8,270 nucleotides of DNA from an uncultured Peptostreptococcaceae bacterium (GTDB lineage: Bacteria; Bacillota; Clostridia; Peptostreptococcales; Anaerovoracaceae): positions 1 through 8,270 of the forward strand of contig CAJOQI010000157.1 of the NCBI GenBank assembly GCA_905236895.1. Direction: 5' to 3'. The notes beneath the pieces are model-generated. The model had not been told where the DNA came from and searched no databases. It was given only the letters and a program-made list of their open reading frames with translations. Made by a program: the position numbers and the translations under genes. Of the stretch, positions 1 to 7,556 are shown one piece after another (within the stretch, counting starts at the first letter, position 1; each line of letters opens with the position of its first letter).

Positions 1-1615
1 CTCCCACCAAACCGGATCCGATTTGAGTGGCCAATCTGATTCGCTGAGATTCTCCGCCGGAAAGGGTCCCCGAGGACCTGGACAAGGTAAGATAATCCAG
101 ACCTACGTTGGTTAGGAATTCCAATCTGGCCTTTATCTCCTTGGTTATCTGGCCGGAGATAATCTGATCCTTTTCCTTAAGCTTTAGGCCTTTTATAAAG
201 GACAAAGCGTCCCTGACGGAAAGGTCGGAAAGCTCGGCAAGGTTCTTGTCCCCCACAGTGACCGCCAGCACTTCGGGACGAAGTCTCTTTCCCTGGCAAT
301 CCGGGCATTTCCTGATCTGCATATATCTGGCCATCCACTCACGCATTCCATCGGAGCCGGTTTCTCTATATCTTCGCTCCATGCTGCTGACAACCCCTTC
401 AAAGGGATGCTCTCTCATGGCCATCTTTCCGCTGGAATTTCTATATGTATACTGAACCGTTCTCTCTCCCGTGCCGTATTCGATTTCCTGCTGGAAGTCC
501 TCCGGCAAGGTTCCATAGGGATCGTTTAAGAGTTTCTCCAAGGGGAAGCCCGTTCTCTTGGAATAGTCTTCCGCCAGCACCTCTGCCATCCTTTTATAGT
601 AGCTGGAGAATTCCATGGTGCCATAGATTTTCTTAAAGGCACCCATTCTGATGGAGCCTTCCATATCTATGGTCTTTTCTCTATCCACCTTCTCCGTGAA
701 ACCCAGGCCGTTACAGGTTGGGCAAGCACCAAAGGGGCTGTTGAAGGAGAAGGAACGGGGCTCCATATCTTCTATTCCCAGCCCATGGTCGGGACAGGCG
801 AATTTTGATGAATAGAGCTTTTCCGTCTCGAAGCCCTGGTCCTTAAGATGGGCGATTACAAGTCCTTCGCTTTCCCTAAAGGCCAATTCAACGGCCTCCG
901 CAATTCTTCCCTCCTGACCCGGCTTAACCACAATTCTGTCCACCACTATTTCTATGGTGTGCTTGTTGTTCTTCTCCAGCTTAATTGTATTGCCTTCCCT
1001 GTCAGCGGTTCCTGTGGTGGCAAGGCCTGCGGAGTCCTCCGCCGGAGCAGTGTTCAGTTCGATTATTTCGCCGTCGATTCTTACCCTGGTATAGCCTTCC
1101 TTGCGGATTCTCTCCAGCACCTTTTCGTGCTGACCCTTACGGCCGCGAACTACCGGAGCCAGGACCATCAGCTTTGTTCCCTCGGGGAATTCCATAATGG
1201 AGTCCACCACCTGGTCCACGCTCTGACTTGAGATTTCACGTCCGCAGATGGGGCAATGGGGCACGCCGATTCTGGCGTACATGAGACGAAGATAGTCGTG
1301 AATCTCCGTCACTGTACCCACCGTGGATCTGGGATTCTTGCTGGTGGTTTTTTGATCGATGGAAATGGCGGGAGAAAGCCCCTCTATTGATTCAACGTCA
1401 GGCTTATCCATCTGTCCCAGGAACTGGCGGGCATAGGAAGAAAGACTCTCCACATAGCGTCGCTGTCCCTCTGCGTAGATGGTATCAAAGGCCAAAGAAG
1501 ACTTTCCCGAACCGGACAGTCCAGTAAGCACCACAAGTTTATCCCTGGGGATCCTTGCGCTGAAATTTCTTAGATTGTTTTCGTTTGCGTTTTTTATAAT
1601 AATTTCGTTGGGCAT
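1..1615 (-). CDS. uvrA: UvrA, excinuclease ABC subunit A (N-terminal 538 codons; 3' end outside window)
   Basis: UvrA is the damage-recognition ATPase of nucleotide excision repair; it loads UvrB onto damaged DNA in the cytoplasm. The frame starts at ATG 1613-1615 (MPNEII) and is open to the left edge without a net frameshift. Visible landmarks are the first Walker A motif GLSGSGKS at residues 32-39, the UvrB-binding region roughly at 130-270, a zinc-finger module C274-P-D-H277 and C298-P-T-C301, the HPFEGV and MERRYRET motifs, and the first ABC signature [12 protein letters not shown] from residue 518. The first Walker B and the whole second ATPase half lie outside the window. Compared with E. 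coli UvrA as I recall it, there are about 20 extra residues between IDGE (180-183) and HTIE (219-222). The ribosome site GAGGAG (1628-1633) sits 12 nt before the ATG, slightly far. The gene has its own promoter and LexA operator upstream. Identity is certain; only completeness is unknown. Confidence 0.97.
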   Translation of the reverse strand, partial: MPNEIIIKNANENNLRNFSARIPRDKLVVLTGLSGSGKSSLAFDTIYAEGQRRYVESLSSYARQFLGQMDKPDVESIEGLSPAISIDQKTTSKNPRSTVGTVTEIHDYLRLMYARIGVPHCPICGREISSQSVDQVVDSIMEFPEGTKLMVLAPVVRGRKGQHEKVLERIRKEGYTRVRIDGEIIELNTAPAEDSAGLATTGTADREGNTIKLEKNNKHTIEIVVDRIVVKPGQEGRIAEAVELAFRESEGLVIAHLKDQGFETEKLYSSKFACPDHGLGIEDMEPRSFSFNSPFGACPTCNGLGFTEKVDREKTIDMEGSIRMGAFKKIYGTMEFSSYYKRMAEVLAEDYSKRTGFPLEKLLNDPYGTLPEDFQQEIEYGTGERTVQYTYRNSSGKMAMREHPFEGVVSSMERRYRETGSDGMREWMARYMQIRKCPDCQGKRLRPEVLAVTVGDKNLAELSDLSVRDALSFIKGLKLKEKDQIISGQITKEIKARLEFLTNVGLDYLTLSRSSGTLSGGESQRIRLATQIGSGLVG

Positions 1616-1730
1616 TTATTTAGATATCTCCTCGGATAATTACTAATCTATTTTGGTTTCTCGTCTGGGAATATTATAAACATATACTTATATTCGGCAT
1701 AGTCCAATTTTCGTAATAAATAACCATATT

Positions 1731-1759
1731 ATTATACTATGCGAACAAGCGTTTGTAAA
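1731..1759 (-). promoter_or_regulatory. Sigma-A-type promoter of uvrA
   Basis: On the minus strand a -35 box TTTACA (1754-1759, five of six to consensus) is followed by exactly 17 bp and a perfect -10 box TATAAT (1731-1736). Transcription would start near 1724, giving a leader of about 109 nt before the uvrA ATG. The -35 box lies only about 23 bp after the terminator of the upstream CoA-transferase gene. The start site is predicted from spacing only. Confidence 0.85.
1742..1755 (-). promoter_or_regulatory. LexA (DinR) SOS operator in the uvrA promoter
   Basis: The plus strand reads CGAACAAGCGTTTG, which fits every position of the Bacillus-type SOS consensus CGAACRNRYGTTYG. It overlaps the -35 box by two bases and fills most of the spacer to the -10 box, so bound LexA would block RNA polymerase. 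The inferred role is repression of uvrA until RecA-stimulated LexA self-cleavage after DNA damage. No equally good site was found by eye elsewhere in the window. Confidence 0.88.
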
Positions 1760-1782
1760 GATTGATTGCGGCTATTCCATCA

Positions 1783-1808
1783 AAAAGCGGCCCTTACAGG
1801 CCGCTTTT
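1783..1808 (-). terminator. Intrinsic terminator after the CoA-transferase gene
   Basis: A perfect 10-bp inverted repeat has arms 1783-1792 and 1799-1808 and a 6-nt loop. The GC-rich core is GCGGCC/GGCCGC. In minus-strand RNA the hairpin ends in a run of five U, and it begins 14 bp beyond the CoA-transferase stop codon. It should separate CoA-transferase transcription from the uvrA promoter immediately downstream. The repeat also has a four-T run on the plus strand, but no plus-strand gene ends there. Confidence 0.9.
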
Positions 1809-1822
1809 CAAGCATTTTACCC

Positions 1823-3166
1823 TTATCTCTTATTGCTGTTTCTCCAGATTCCCATCTTCTCAGCATCCTGGATAAGCTGATCTCTGAATTCCGGATGAGC
1901 GATAGAGATGATTCTCTCTGCTCTCTCCCATGTGGGGATGCCCTTCAGATTGATCATTCCGTACTCGGTTACCAGATAGTGAATGCTGGAACGTGGATCG
2001 GTAGCGATGGATCCCTGAGTCAAAGTAGGAACGATTCTGCTCTTCAGATTTCCTTCTTTGTCTTCGAAGGCAGAAGACATACAGATGAAGCTCTTTCCTC
2101 CCTTTGACAGATAAGCACCCATTACGAAGTCCAGCTGTCCGCCGGTTCCGGAGATATGCTTAACTCCTGCGGACTCAGCGTTAACCTGTCCGAAGAGGTC
2201 CAGGTCAATTGCGTTATTAATGGAAATAAAGTTGTCGATCTGGGAAACAACGTGAACGTCGTTGGTATAGTCAACAGGCGCACCGCATACATCGGGATTT
2301 CTGTCGATATACTGATAGAGCTTTTCGGAACCTGCAGCAAAGGCGAATACCTGACGGCCCTTGTCCAGATTCTTTCTCTTTCCTGTGATCTTGCCGGCTT
2401 CTGCGATTTCAACAAAGCCGTCAACATACATTTCGGTATGAACGGAGAGGTCCTTAAGATCCGACTTGGCGATGAGGCTTCCTACTGCGTTAGGCATTCC
2501 GCCTATTCCCAGCTGGAGGCAAGCGCCATCGGGAATCTCTGCAACGATAAGCTCTGCAACCGCTTTGTCGATGTCGCTGGGTTCTCCGCCGCCACCAAGT
2601 ACTGCAACGGCAGGATTGTCTCCTTCGACTACCATATCAACATCGGCGATATTGATTTCGGAACCTGTAAGTCCGTTTACCCAAGGAAGGTTTTCGTTTA
2701 CTTCTACGATTATGGTCTTTGCTACAGACAGCATATCCGCAATGTGAGAAGTTACGATACCAAAGTTAAAATTTCCGTGGGCATCCATAGGTGTAACCTG
2801 AATCATAGCTACGTCTACGGGAGCGTTTCCGTCTCTGTAGAAGCGGGGCAGTTCGGAATATCTCATGGGCATAAAATATCCCATGCCTTTTCCGATGATC
2901 TTACGGTCAACGCCGGAGCAATGCCATGAGTTCCAAGTGAAGTGTTCACCTGCGTCCTCTGCCTTGCAAACTTCGGGCATCCACATAGAAACACCGCCGC
3001 GAAGCTTAACATCCTTCAGCTCGCTTTGACGAGCAGCAAGGGCAGCATCCAGCTTGATGGGATGGTTTGTGCACCAACCGTAGTCAACCCAATCTCCGGA
3101 CTTAACAACCTTAACCGCTTCTTCGGCAGTTGTCAGCTTTTCCTGATACAGTTTCATTACGTCCAT
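1823..3166 (-). CDS. Butyryl-CoA:acetate-type CoA-transferase (acetyl-CoA hydrolase/transferase family)
   Basis: This 447-residue cytoplasmic enzyme probably moves CoA between an acyl-CoA (butyryl-CoA or a close relative) and acetate, the last step of butyrate formation in many Clostridia. It belongs to the family that includes butyryl-CoA:acetate CoA-transferase and 4-hydroxybutyrate CoA-transferase. Supporting motifs are [12 protein letters not shown] (218-228 region), HTEMYVDG with the expected catalytic glutamate E245, which forms the glutamyl-CoA thioester in the family, and a glycine-rich GTGGQLDF motif with a downstream KGGKSF stretch. Length is normal for the family. The start is fixed by AGGAGG (3173-3178) six bases before ATG. 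The gene sits between uvrB (88-bp gap, possible promoter) and uvrA, and ends at a strong terminator, so it looks like its own unit or the tail of the uvrB transcript. Family is certain; the acyl substrate (butyryl, 4-hydroxybutyryl, propionyl or crotonyl) cannot be settled from sequence reading. Confidence 0.9.
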   Translation of the reverse strand: MDVMKLYQEKLTTAEEAVKVVKSGDWVDYGWCTNHPIKLDAALAARQSELKDVKLRGGVSMWMPEVCKAEDAGEHFTWNSWHCSGVDRKIIGKGMGYFMPMRYSELPRFYRDGNAPVDVAMIQVTPMDAHGNFNFGIVTSHIADMLSVAKTIIVEVNENLPWVNGLTGSEINIADVDMVVEGDNPAVAVLGGGGEPSDIDKAVAELIVAEIPDGACLQLGIGGMPNAVGSLIAKSDLKDLSVHTEMYVDGFVEIAEAGKITGKRKNLDKGRQVFAFAAGSEKLYQYIDRNPDVCGAPVDYTNDVHVVSQIDNFISINNAIDLDLFGQVNAESAGVKHISGTGGQLDFVMGAYLSKGGKSFICMSSAFEDKEGNLKSRIVPTLTQGSIATDPRSSIHYLVTEYGMINLKGIPTWERAERIISIAHPEFRDQLIQDAEKMGIWRNSNKR

Positions 3167-3182
3167 GAAAATCCTCCTATAT

Positions 3183-3204
3183 ACTTAAGTTAATTATATT
3201 AAGT
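3183..3204. repeat. Short inverted repeat in front of the CoA-transferase gene
   Basis: Arms ACTTAA (3183-3188) and TTAAGT (3199-3204) flank a 10-bp AT-rich centre that contains a TATAAT hexamer. The repeat lies just upstream of the AGGAGG ribosome site (3173-3178). It could be an operator half-site pair or a weak leader hairpin. In such AT-rich sequence it may equally be chance. Confidence 0.3.
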
Positions 3205-3222
3205 CGCTATGTGTGTATTATA
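3193..3222 (-). promoter_or_regulatory. Possible promoter region of the CoA-transferase gene
   Basis: In the 88-bp gap after uvrB the minus strand has two exact TATAAT hexamers, at 3217-3222 and 3193-3198. Neither has a recognisable -35 box at 16-18 bp; the best for the upstream one is CACCGA at 3240-3245. The downstream hexamer lies at the centre of an ACTTAA/TTAAGT inverted repeat. No intrinsic terminator is visible after uvrB, so read-through from uvrB could also supply this gene. Confidence 0.35.
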
Positions 3223-3254
3223 CTCTCTTTTCGCCCTTCTCGGTGGATTTTTTT

Positions 3255-5225
3255 CTATTTAAGCCTGACTTTATACTCGAATACCAAATCCCTAAGTTCC
3301 GCGGCTCTTTCGAACTGCAGATCTGCCGCGGCCTGGCGCATTTCAGCCTCCAGCTTGGCAACATATTCTTTAAGTTCTTTGTTGGTCATTTCAACCGGCT
3401 TCTTGCCATAGCCCGTTTCCTCTTCAGCAATCTTGGTTGCTTCGATAACATCGCGGACTCCCTTGCTTACGCTCTTAGGTGTGATGCCGTGTTTCTTATT
3501 ATATCGATCCTGGATTTCACGGCGGCGGTTGGTTTCGTCGATAGCTGCCTTCATAGCCTTGCTCACATTGTCCGCATACATTATTACATAGCCGTCCACG
3601 TTTCTTGCTGCGCGGCCGATGGTCTGGATGAGGGATGTCTCCGTTCGGAGGAAGCCTTCTTTGTCCGCATCCAAGATTGCAACCAACCCAACTTCCGGAA
3701 TGTCCAGACCCTCTCTCAATAGATTGATTCCCACCAATACGTCGAACGCCCCTGTTCTTAGGTCGCGGATTATCTCCAGTCTCTCCAGAGTATCCACATC
3801 GGAATGGAGGTAGCGAACCTTTAGTCCCGCCTCGCTTAAATACTTGGTCAAACTCTCTGCCATCTTCTTGGTAAGGGTGGTAACAAAGGCTCTCTCCCCT
3901 TTGGCTATCGTCTTGTTCAGCTCTCCGATCAGGTCGTCCACCTGATTCTTTGTGGGCTTAACTACGATGGGCGGATCCAAAAGCCCCGTAGGCCTAAGAA
4001 CCTGCTCTGCGGTTACGCCATCGGATTGCTCCTTTTCGTAGGCTGCCGGTGTGGCGGAACAGAACATAACCTGACTGACCACATCCTCCCACTCCTCGAA
4101 CTTCAGGGGACGATTGTCCAATGCAGAAGGCAGGCGGAAGCCGTAGTCCACCAAAGAATTCTTACGAGAAAGATTGCCGTTATACATGGCATGAAGCTGG
4201 GGCAGCATTACATGTGACTCGTCAATAATTGTAATGAAGTCCTCGGGAAAATAGTCAATCAAAGTATATGGCCTCTCTCCCGGCTCCAAACCGCTTAAAT
4301 GGCGGGTATAGTTTTCGATTCCCTTGCAGGTGCCGATTTCCCTCAGCATCTCTATGTCGTAGCGGGTTCTTTGATCGATTCTCTGGGCCTCCAGAAGCTT
4401 TCCTCGGTCTATAAACCATTTGATTCTTTCTTCCAGTTCCTCTTCAATCCCGACTATTGCCCTCTCCATATTTTCCTTGGATGTAACATAGTGGGAGGCG
4501 GGATAGATGGCCACGTGGTTTCTAAGTCCGATGATTTCTCCCGTCATGGGGTTCATCTCTTTGATGCTCTCCACCTCGTCGCCGAATAGTTCGATTCTGA
4601 CAGCGTGATCCTCCCCTGCAGGGAAAATATCGATAACATCTCCCCTTACTCTAAAGGTTCCTCGGTCAAAATCCGTGTCGTTCCTGCTGTATTGAATGTC
4701 CACCAGACGGGTTAAGATATCCCTGCGGGAACGTTCCATTCCCGGCCTCAGAGACAAAGCCTGGCTGTTATAGTCTATTGGATTTCCCACACCGTAGATG
4801 CAGGAAACGGAAGCTACCACTATAACATCCCGGCGCTCCGAAAGAGCTGCGGTGGCGCTGTGACGCAGCTTCTCAATCTCTGCGTTTATATTGCTATCCT
4901 TTTCTATATATGTATCCGTGGATGGCACATAGGCCTCAGGCTGATAATAATCGTAGTAGCTGACAAAATACTCCACCGCGTTTTCCGGAAAGAATTCCTT
5001 GAACTCTCCGTGGAGCTGAGCGGCCAAAGTCTTGTTGTGACTTATAACAAGAGTCGGGCGATTCAGTCTCTGGATTACATTGGCCATAGTGAAGGTCTTG
5101 CCTGATCCGGTAACGCCAAGAAGGGTGGCAGCCTTTTGTCCGTCCTCAAAGGCTTCCACCAATTTATCGATGGCCTGGGGCTGGTCCCCCGTTGGTTTGT
5201 AATCGGAAACTAATTTGAAATCCAT
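3255..5225 (-). CDS. uvrB: UvrB, excinuclease ABC subunit B
   Basis: UvrB is the damage-verification helicase-like subunit of nucleotide excision repair; UvrA delivers it and it then recruits UvrC. The gene is complete at 656 residues, about the usual length. Visible elements are Walker A GVTGSGKT (37-44), the Tyr-rich beta-hairpin starting [13 protein letters not shown] (89-101) that inserts between DNA strands, the Walker B-like DESH (335-338), motif SATPAAYE (390-397), the helicase C-terminal half with [12 protein letters not shown] (500-511) and QTIGRAAR (534-541), and a C-terminal UVR domain (about 613-656) that contacts UvrA/UvrC. The ATG is one base after the stop of the upstream nuclease gene, and the ribosome site GGGAGA lies inside that gene's last codons. 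This suggests translational coupling. No LexA box was seen directly upstream. All key motifs are present. Confidence 0.98.
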   Translation of the reverse strand: MDFKLVSDYKPTGDQPQAIDKLVEAFEDGQKAATLLGVTGSGKTFTMANVIQRLNRPTLVISHNKTLAAQLHGEFKEFFPENAVEYFVSYYDYYQPEAYVPSTDTYIEKDSNINAEIEKLRHSATAALSERRDVIVVASVSCIYGVGNPIDYNSQALSLRPGMERSRRDILTRLVDIQYSRNDTDFDRGTFRVRGDVIDIFPAGEDHAVRIELFGDEVESIKEMNPMTGEIIGLRNHVAIYPASHYVTSKENMERAIVGIEEELEERIKWFIDRGKLLEAQRIDQRTRYDIEMLREIGTCKGIENYTRHLSGLEPGERPYTLIDYFPEDFITIIDESHVMLPQLHAMYNGNLSRKNSLVDYGFRLPSALDNRPLKFEEWEDVVSQVMFCSATPAAYEKEQSDGVTAEQVLRPTGLLDPPIVVKPTKNQVDDLIGELNKTIAKGERAFVTTLTKKMAESLTKYLSEAGLKVRYLHSDVDTLERLEIIRDLRTGAFDVLVGINLLREGLDIPEVGLVAILDADKEGFLRTETSLIQTIGRAARNVDGYVIMYADNVSKAMKAAIDETNRRREIQDRYNKKHGITPKSVSKGVRDVIEATKIAEEETGYGKKPVEMTNKELKEYVAKLEAEMRQAAADLQFERAAELRDLVFEYKVRLK

Positions 5226-5237
5226 TCTATTCTCCCG
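5226..5237 (-). promoter_or_regulatory. Ribosome binding site of uvrB embedded in the upstream stop region
   Basis: GGGAGA (5231-5236) lies five bases before the uvrB ATG and is formed by the final Ser-Gly-Glu codons of the nuclease gene. The nuclease TAG stop (5227-5229) sits between this site and the ATG, with one base separating stop and start. Ribosomes ending the nuclease could reinitiate directly on uvrB. Confidence 0.8.
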
Positions 5238-5772
5238 ATTCTTCGGCTTCTTCTATCCCCTCGCCGGCGGCTTCCTCCGCTTCGCTGTCTCCGTCGGCGT
5301 CGTAGTTTGGAGCCACATAGTCCATTTCCAGATAATCCGCGTATTTCTCATTGGGCGGAATTATCATTAAGCGTGCATGTCCTTCTTCAAGAATCTTTTT
5401 GTTTACCAGTTCTCCCTTATACCAAACATAGGCGAGAGTCCTGTCGTAGCGATCCACTTTCTCCTTGTCGTATTCCAAGCCAACAGTCTTTCCCGTTAAA
5501 AGATTTTTCAAATACTCAGAGGCAATCTTCCCCTCCTCCGTATTTAAATCGGGATTGCTGTGAACGCTTTCCGGGGCATCGATTCCGATAAGCCTTACCG
5601 TAACCTCCTGCCCGTCTATTTTGCAAATAATTGTGTCTCCATCGCTGACCCAAACCACCTCAACATATTCCAGGCCCTCCGGCTCCGTAGGCGGTTTTTG
5701 ATTGCTGTATAGCAGAACAATGATTCCAAAGGAAAGAGCCAGCAGAAGAAGACCGATTAAGAGTTTCTTCAT
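5227..5772 (-). CDS. Membrane-anchored staphylococcal-nuclease-like (thermonuclease family) protein with acidic tail
   Basis: This 181-residue protein has an N-terminal Lys-Lys followed by a hydrophobic segment (about 4-22) with no lipobox cysteine and no clear signal peptidase site, so it is probably a single-pass anchor with the domain outside the cell. The SNase fold covers about 36-150. Residues matching the catalytic and calcium sites of staphylococcal nuclease are present: D44 and D46 (SDGDT), R60, D65 and E68 ([11 protein letters not shown]), and R111 (DRYDRTLAY). Calcium-dependent cleavage of DNA or RNA is therefore plausible. The usual basic C-terminal helix ending near a conserved Trp is missing. 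In its place is a tail (158-181) with 12 acidic and no basic residues. The ATG at 5772 has AAAGGA six bases upstream. The gene is 18 bp after the aminopeptidase and one base before uvrB, so it is very likely co-transcribed with both. The biological role is not known. Confidence 0.88.
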   Translation of the reverse strand: MKKLLIGLLLLALSFGIIVLLYSNQKPPTEPEGLEYVEVVWVSDGDTIICKIDGQEVTVRLIGIDAPESVHSNPDLNTEEGKIASEYLKNLLTGKTVGLEYDKEKVDRYDRTLAYVWYKGELVNKKILEEGHARLMIIPPNEKYADYLEMDYVAPNYDADGDSEAEEAAGEGIEEAEESGE

Positions 5773-5790
5773 TGCGAATCCTTTGATGGT

Positions 5791-7125
5791 TTATTCGAAT
5801 CTATAGCCGCCCTCTATTCTCAGGGTCTTTTCGAAGAAAAGCTTAAGTACTTTGTAGAGATACTCCGGATCCTTAGTTCCTGCGGTCTCGTAGGGCGAAT
5901 GCATTGCCAGCTGGGGAAGTCCGATATCCACCGTATTGAGGGATACGTGAGCATTGGCGATATTTCCAAGGGTTCCGCCACCCTTTTTGTCCGAACGATT
6001 GTAGAACTCCTGATAGGGAACCTTTGCCTGATCGCAAAGCTCTTTGAAGAGAGCATGAGACACAGCGTCGGTTGTGTATTTCTCATTGGCCGCGTGTTTG
6101 ATTACGATTCCGCCATTGATGATCGGCTTGTTTACCGGGTCGTGATGCTCCGGATGATTGGGATGAAGGGCGTGGGCGTTGTCCGCAGAAATCATCATGC
6201 TTCCGGCCACAGCCCTCCTATAGTCCTGCTCCTTTCTTCCGCAGGCCTCGTTAATGCGAGACATTACATCAAAGAGGAAGGTAGAGTCGGCACCCTGCTT
6301 GGTGAGACTTCCCACCTCTTCATTATCAAAAATTGCAACCATGGAAACGGCGCTGTTCTTGGCTCCATTGCCCTTCTTCGCCTTGGCGTCCACCAGCGCC
6401 TTATATGACATATATGCACATTCCATGTCGTCAATGTGATGGGTAGCAAAGAATTCATTATTGACTCCCAGCACGCTTCCCTTGGTTCTGTCATAAACAA
6501 AGATATCGCAAGAGAGAATATTCTCCGCCTTGGTCTTAGCCTTCTCAGCCAGAAGGTTAAGCAGTGCGTTCTTGCCATCCCCTTCCTTTAATCCCAGTAA
6601 AGGAAGCAGATCTACCTGAGGATTGTATTCATAGCCCTTGTTGACTTCTCTGTTCATATGAATCGCCACATTGGGGATGATCATAAGATCTCTGTCTATA
6701 TTGACCAACTTGGTCTTTATACGTCCTCTCTCTTTAACCATGATTCTTCCGGCAAGAGAAAGAGGTCTGTCAAACCATGGAGCCATAAGAAGTCCGCCGT
6801 AGGTTTCCACATTAAGCTTGATATATGGGCCACCTTCTATGCGGTCCGCATCCAAGCCCTTTACCTTAAGGCCCGGGGAATCGCTGTGGGCCGCTGAAAT
6901 CTGGAATCCGCTAAAAACCTTTCCCGGCAAGGTGAAGGCTATAATAGAAGACCCGTTACGGGTAATATAATACTTCCCCCCGGCTTTCAGTTTCCAATCC
7001 CCGCTTTCATCAAGATGTGAAAAGCCCGCCTTTTCCAAGCCCTTAGCCATTGCATCCACCACATGAAAAACGGTGGGGTTGGCTTCCACAAAAGACATGA
7101 ATTCCTTGATTAATCTCTCACTCAT
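5791..7125 (-). CDS. M18-family zinc aminopeptidase
   Basis: This is a complete 444-residue cytosolic aminopeptidase of the M18 family (the aspartyl aminopeptidase/aminopeptidase I group, related to bacterial ApeA/ApeB). The family removes N-terminal residues, often acidic ones, from peptides and works as a large oligomer with two metal ions. The metal and catalytic residues are visible in order: H80 and D82 in SAAHSDSPG, D232/D233 in HHIDDMECA, E269/E270 in FDNEEVGS, D315 in SADNAHALHPNHP, and H409 in QLAMHSPYETAG. The start at 7125 is supported by GAGAGG (7133-7138) seven bases upstream. A 109-bp spacer separates it from yhbY, and the nuclease gene follows after 18 bp. No convincing promoter was seen in the spacer, so it may depend on read-through from tyrS-yhbY. 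Family is certain; substrate preference is inferred. Confidence 0.94.
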   Translation of the reverse strand: MSERLIKEFMSFVEANPTVFHVVDAMAKGLEKAGFSHLDESGDWKLKAGGKYYITRNGSSIIAFTLPGKVFSGFQISAAHSDSPGLKVKGLDADRIEGGPYIKLNVETYGGLLMAPWFDRPLSLAGRIMVKERGRIKTKLVNIDRDLMIIPNVAIHMNREVNKGYEYNPQVDLLPLLGLKEGDGKNALLNLLAEKAKTKAENILSCDIFVYDRTKGSVLGVNNEFFATHHIDDMECAYMSYKALVDAKAKKGNGAKNSAVSMVAIFDNEEVGSLTKQGADSTFLFDVMSRINEACGRKEQDYRRAVAGSMMISADNAHALHPNHPEHHDPVNKPIINGGIVIKHAANEKYTTDAVSHALFKELCDQAKVPYQEFYNRSDKKGGGTLGNIANAHVSLNTVDIGLPQLAMHSPYETAGTKDPEYLYKVLKLFFEKTLRIEGGYRFE

Positions 7126-7161
7126 TTCTTTTCCTCTCGTTTTACAGTACAGCGGCCATTT

Positions 7162-7177
7162 CGACCGACCTACCTAC
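7162..7177. repeat. Tetranucleotide tandem motif in the aminopeptidase leader
   Basis: The plus strand reads CGAC twice and then CTAC twice in direct succession (GTAG, GTAG, GTCG, GTCG on the minus strand). It lies in the yhbY-aminopeptidase spacer, 37 bases before the aminopeptidase ATG. No function is apparent, and such a short run could be chance. Confidence 0.5.
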
Positions 7178-7221
7178 TTCACTTGCGCTGGCCCTATGAC
7201 GAGGGTAGCTCTCCCGCAATC

Positions 7222-7253
7222 AAAGATTGCCCCACTATGGCAGGACAATCTTT
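7222..7253 (-). terminator. RNA hairpin over the yhbY stop codon, possible weak terminator
   Basis: Arms 7222-7232 and 7243-7253 can form an 11-bp stem with a 10-nt loop; the yhbY stop codon (7235-7237) is in the loop. One position is a G-U pair in minus-strand RNA but a C-A mismatch on the plus strand, which favours a minus-strand RNA structure. Only three U follow in the arm end before GAUUG, so termination would be weak. It may act as an attenuator or as a 3'-end stabiliser between yhbY and the aminopeptidase gene. Confidence 0.5.
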
Positions 7254-7531
7254 CTCTTCTCTTCTTCTCTAGCCTCTCTGTAAAGCACAAACTTACGGCC
7301 TATGGCCTGGACGAATTGGGCATTCAGTTTCAATGCGATTTCATTGCAAACTTCTTTTGTATCAAGGCCCGCACCTTCTTGGATGGACCCTTTGATTAAC
7401 TCGTTTGCTGCAAGATACTGATCTATGGTCTTAATCACATTTGGCGTCAAGCCTTCCCTGCCGATATATACCTTGGGATCCAGGCCGTTGGCCAAGCCCC
7501 TCAAGTAACTTCTCTGTTTTCCTGTTAACAT
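7235..7531 (-). CDS. yhbY: YhbY-family CRM-domain RNA-binding protein
   Basis: This complete 98-residue protein is almost entirely one CRM domain, an RNA-binding fold related to the IF3 C-terminal domain. E. coli YhbY associates with pre-50S ribosomal particles, and a ribosome assembly role is inferred here by family. Visible signatures are TGKQRSYLRGLA at the N-terminus (3-14), the IGREGLT loop (23-29) matching the GxxG RNA-contact loop, NELIKG (43-48), and the closing VQAIGRKFVLYR (74-85). The tail is charged. The ATG at 7531 has a strong AGGAGG (7536-7541) only four bases away. It starts 25 bp after the tyrS stop, so the two are probably co-transcribed, which fits a translation theme. Its stop codon lies in the loop of an RNA hairpin. 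Confidence 0.93.
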   Translation of the reverse strand: MLTGKQRSYLRGLANGLDPKVYIGREGLTPNVIKTIDQYLAANELIKGSIQEGAGLDTKEVCNEIALKLNAQFVQAIGRKFVLYREAREEEKRKIVLP

Positions 7532-7556
7532 CTTCCCTCCTGGGTCACGAGCCGCA

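Noticed and set aside
1616..1724. Tiny leader peptides (8 and 11 codons) in the uvrA leader
   Set aside because: Neither has a ribosome binding site or a composition suggesting attenuation.
2156..2929. A 257-codon open frame on the plus strand inside the CoA-transferase gene
   Set aside because: It lies wholly antisense to a clear enzyme gene, resembles no family I recognise, and has no suitable ribosome site. It is best explained by codon bias of the real gene.
3213..3722. A 169-codon plus-strand frame over the 3' end of uvrB
   Set aside because: It is antisense to the UvrB helicase and UVR domains and shows no protein-like motifs of its own.
3743..3757. LexA-like sequence CGAAC...GTTC inside uvrB
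   Set aside because: The half-sites are spaced wrongly for the SOS consensus, and the site is deep in coding sequence with no promoter beside it.
5230..5345. Frameshift as the explanation for the odd nuclease C-terminus
   Set aside because: Translating the two other minus-strand frames over this stretch gives no SNase-like helix, and the real frame ends in precise register with the uvrB start.
5707..5772. Nuclease N-terminus as a lipoprotein or cleaved secretion signal
   Set aside because: There is no lipobox Cys and no clear small-x-small cleavage site after the hydrophobic stretch; an uncleaved anchor fits better, though cleavage cannot be excluded.
5992..6005. LexA half-site CGAAC inside the aminopeptidase gene
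   Set aside because: The second half-site does not match GTTYG, and it lies within coding sequence.
5899..6408. A 169-codon plus-strand frame inside the aminopeptidase gene
   Set aside because: It is antisense to conserved M18 catalytic motifs, has no recognisable domain and no convincing ribosome site.
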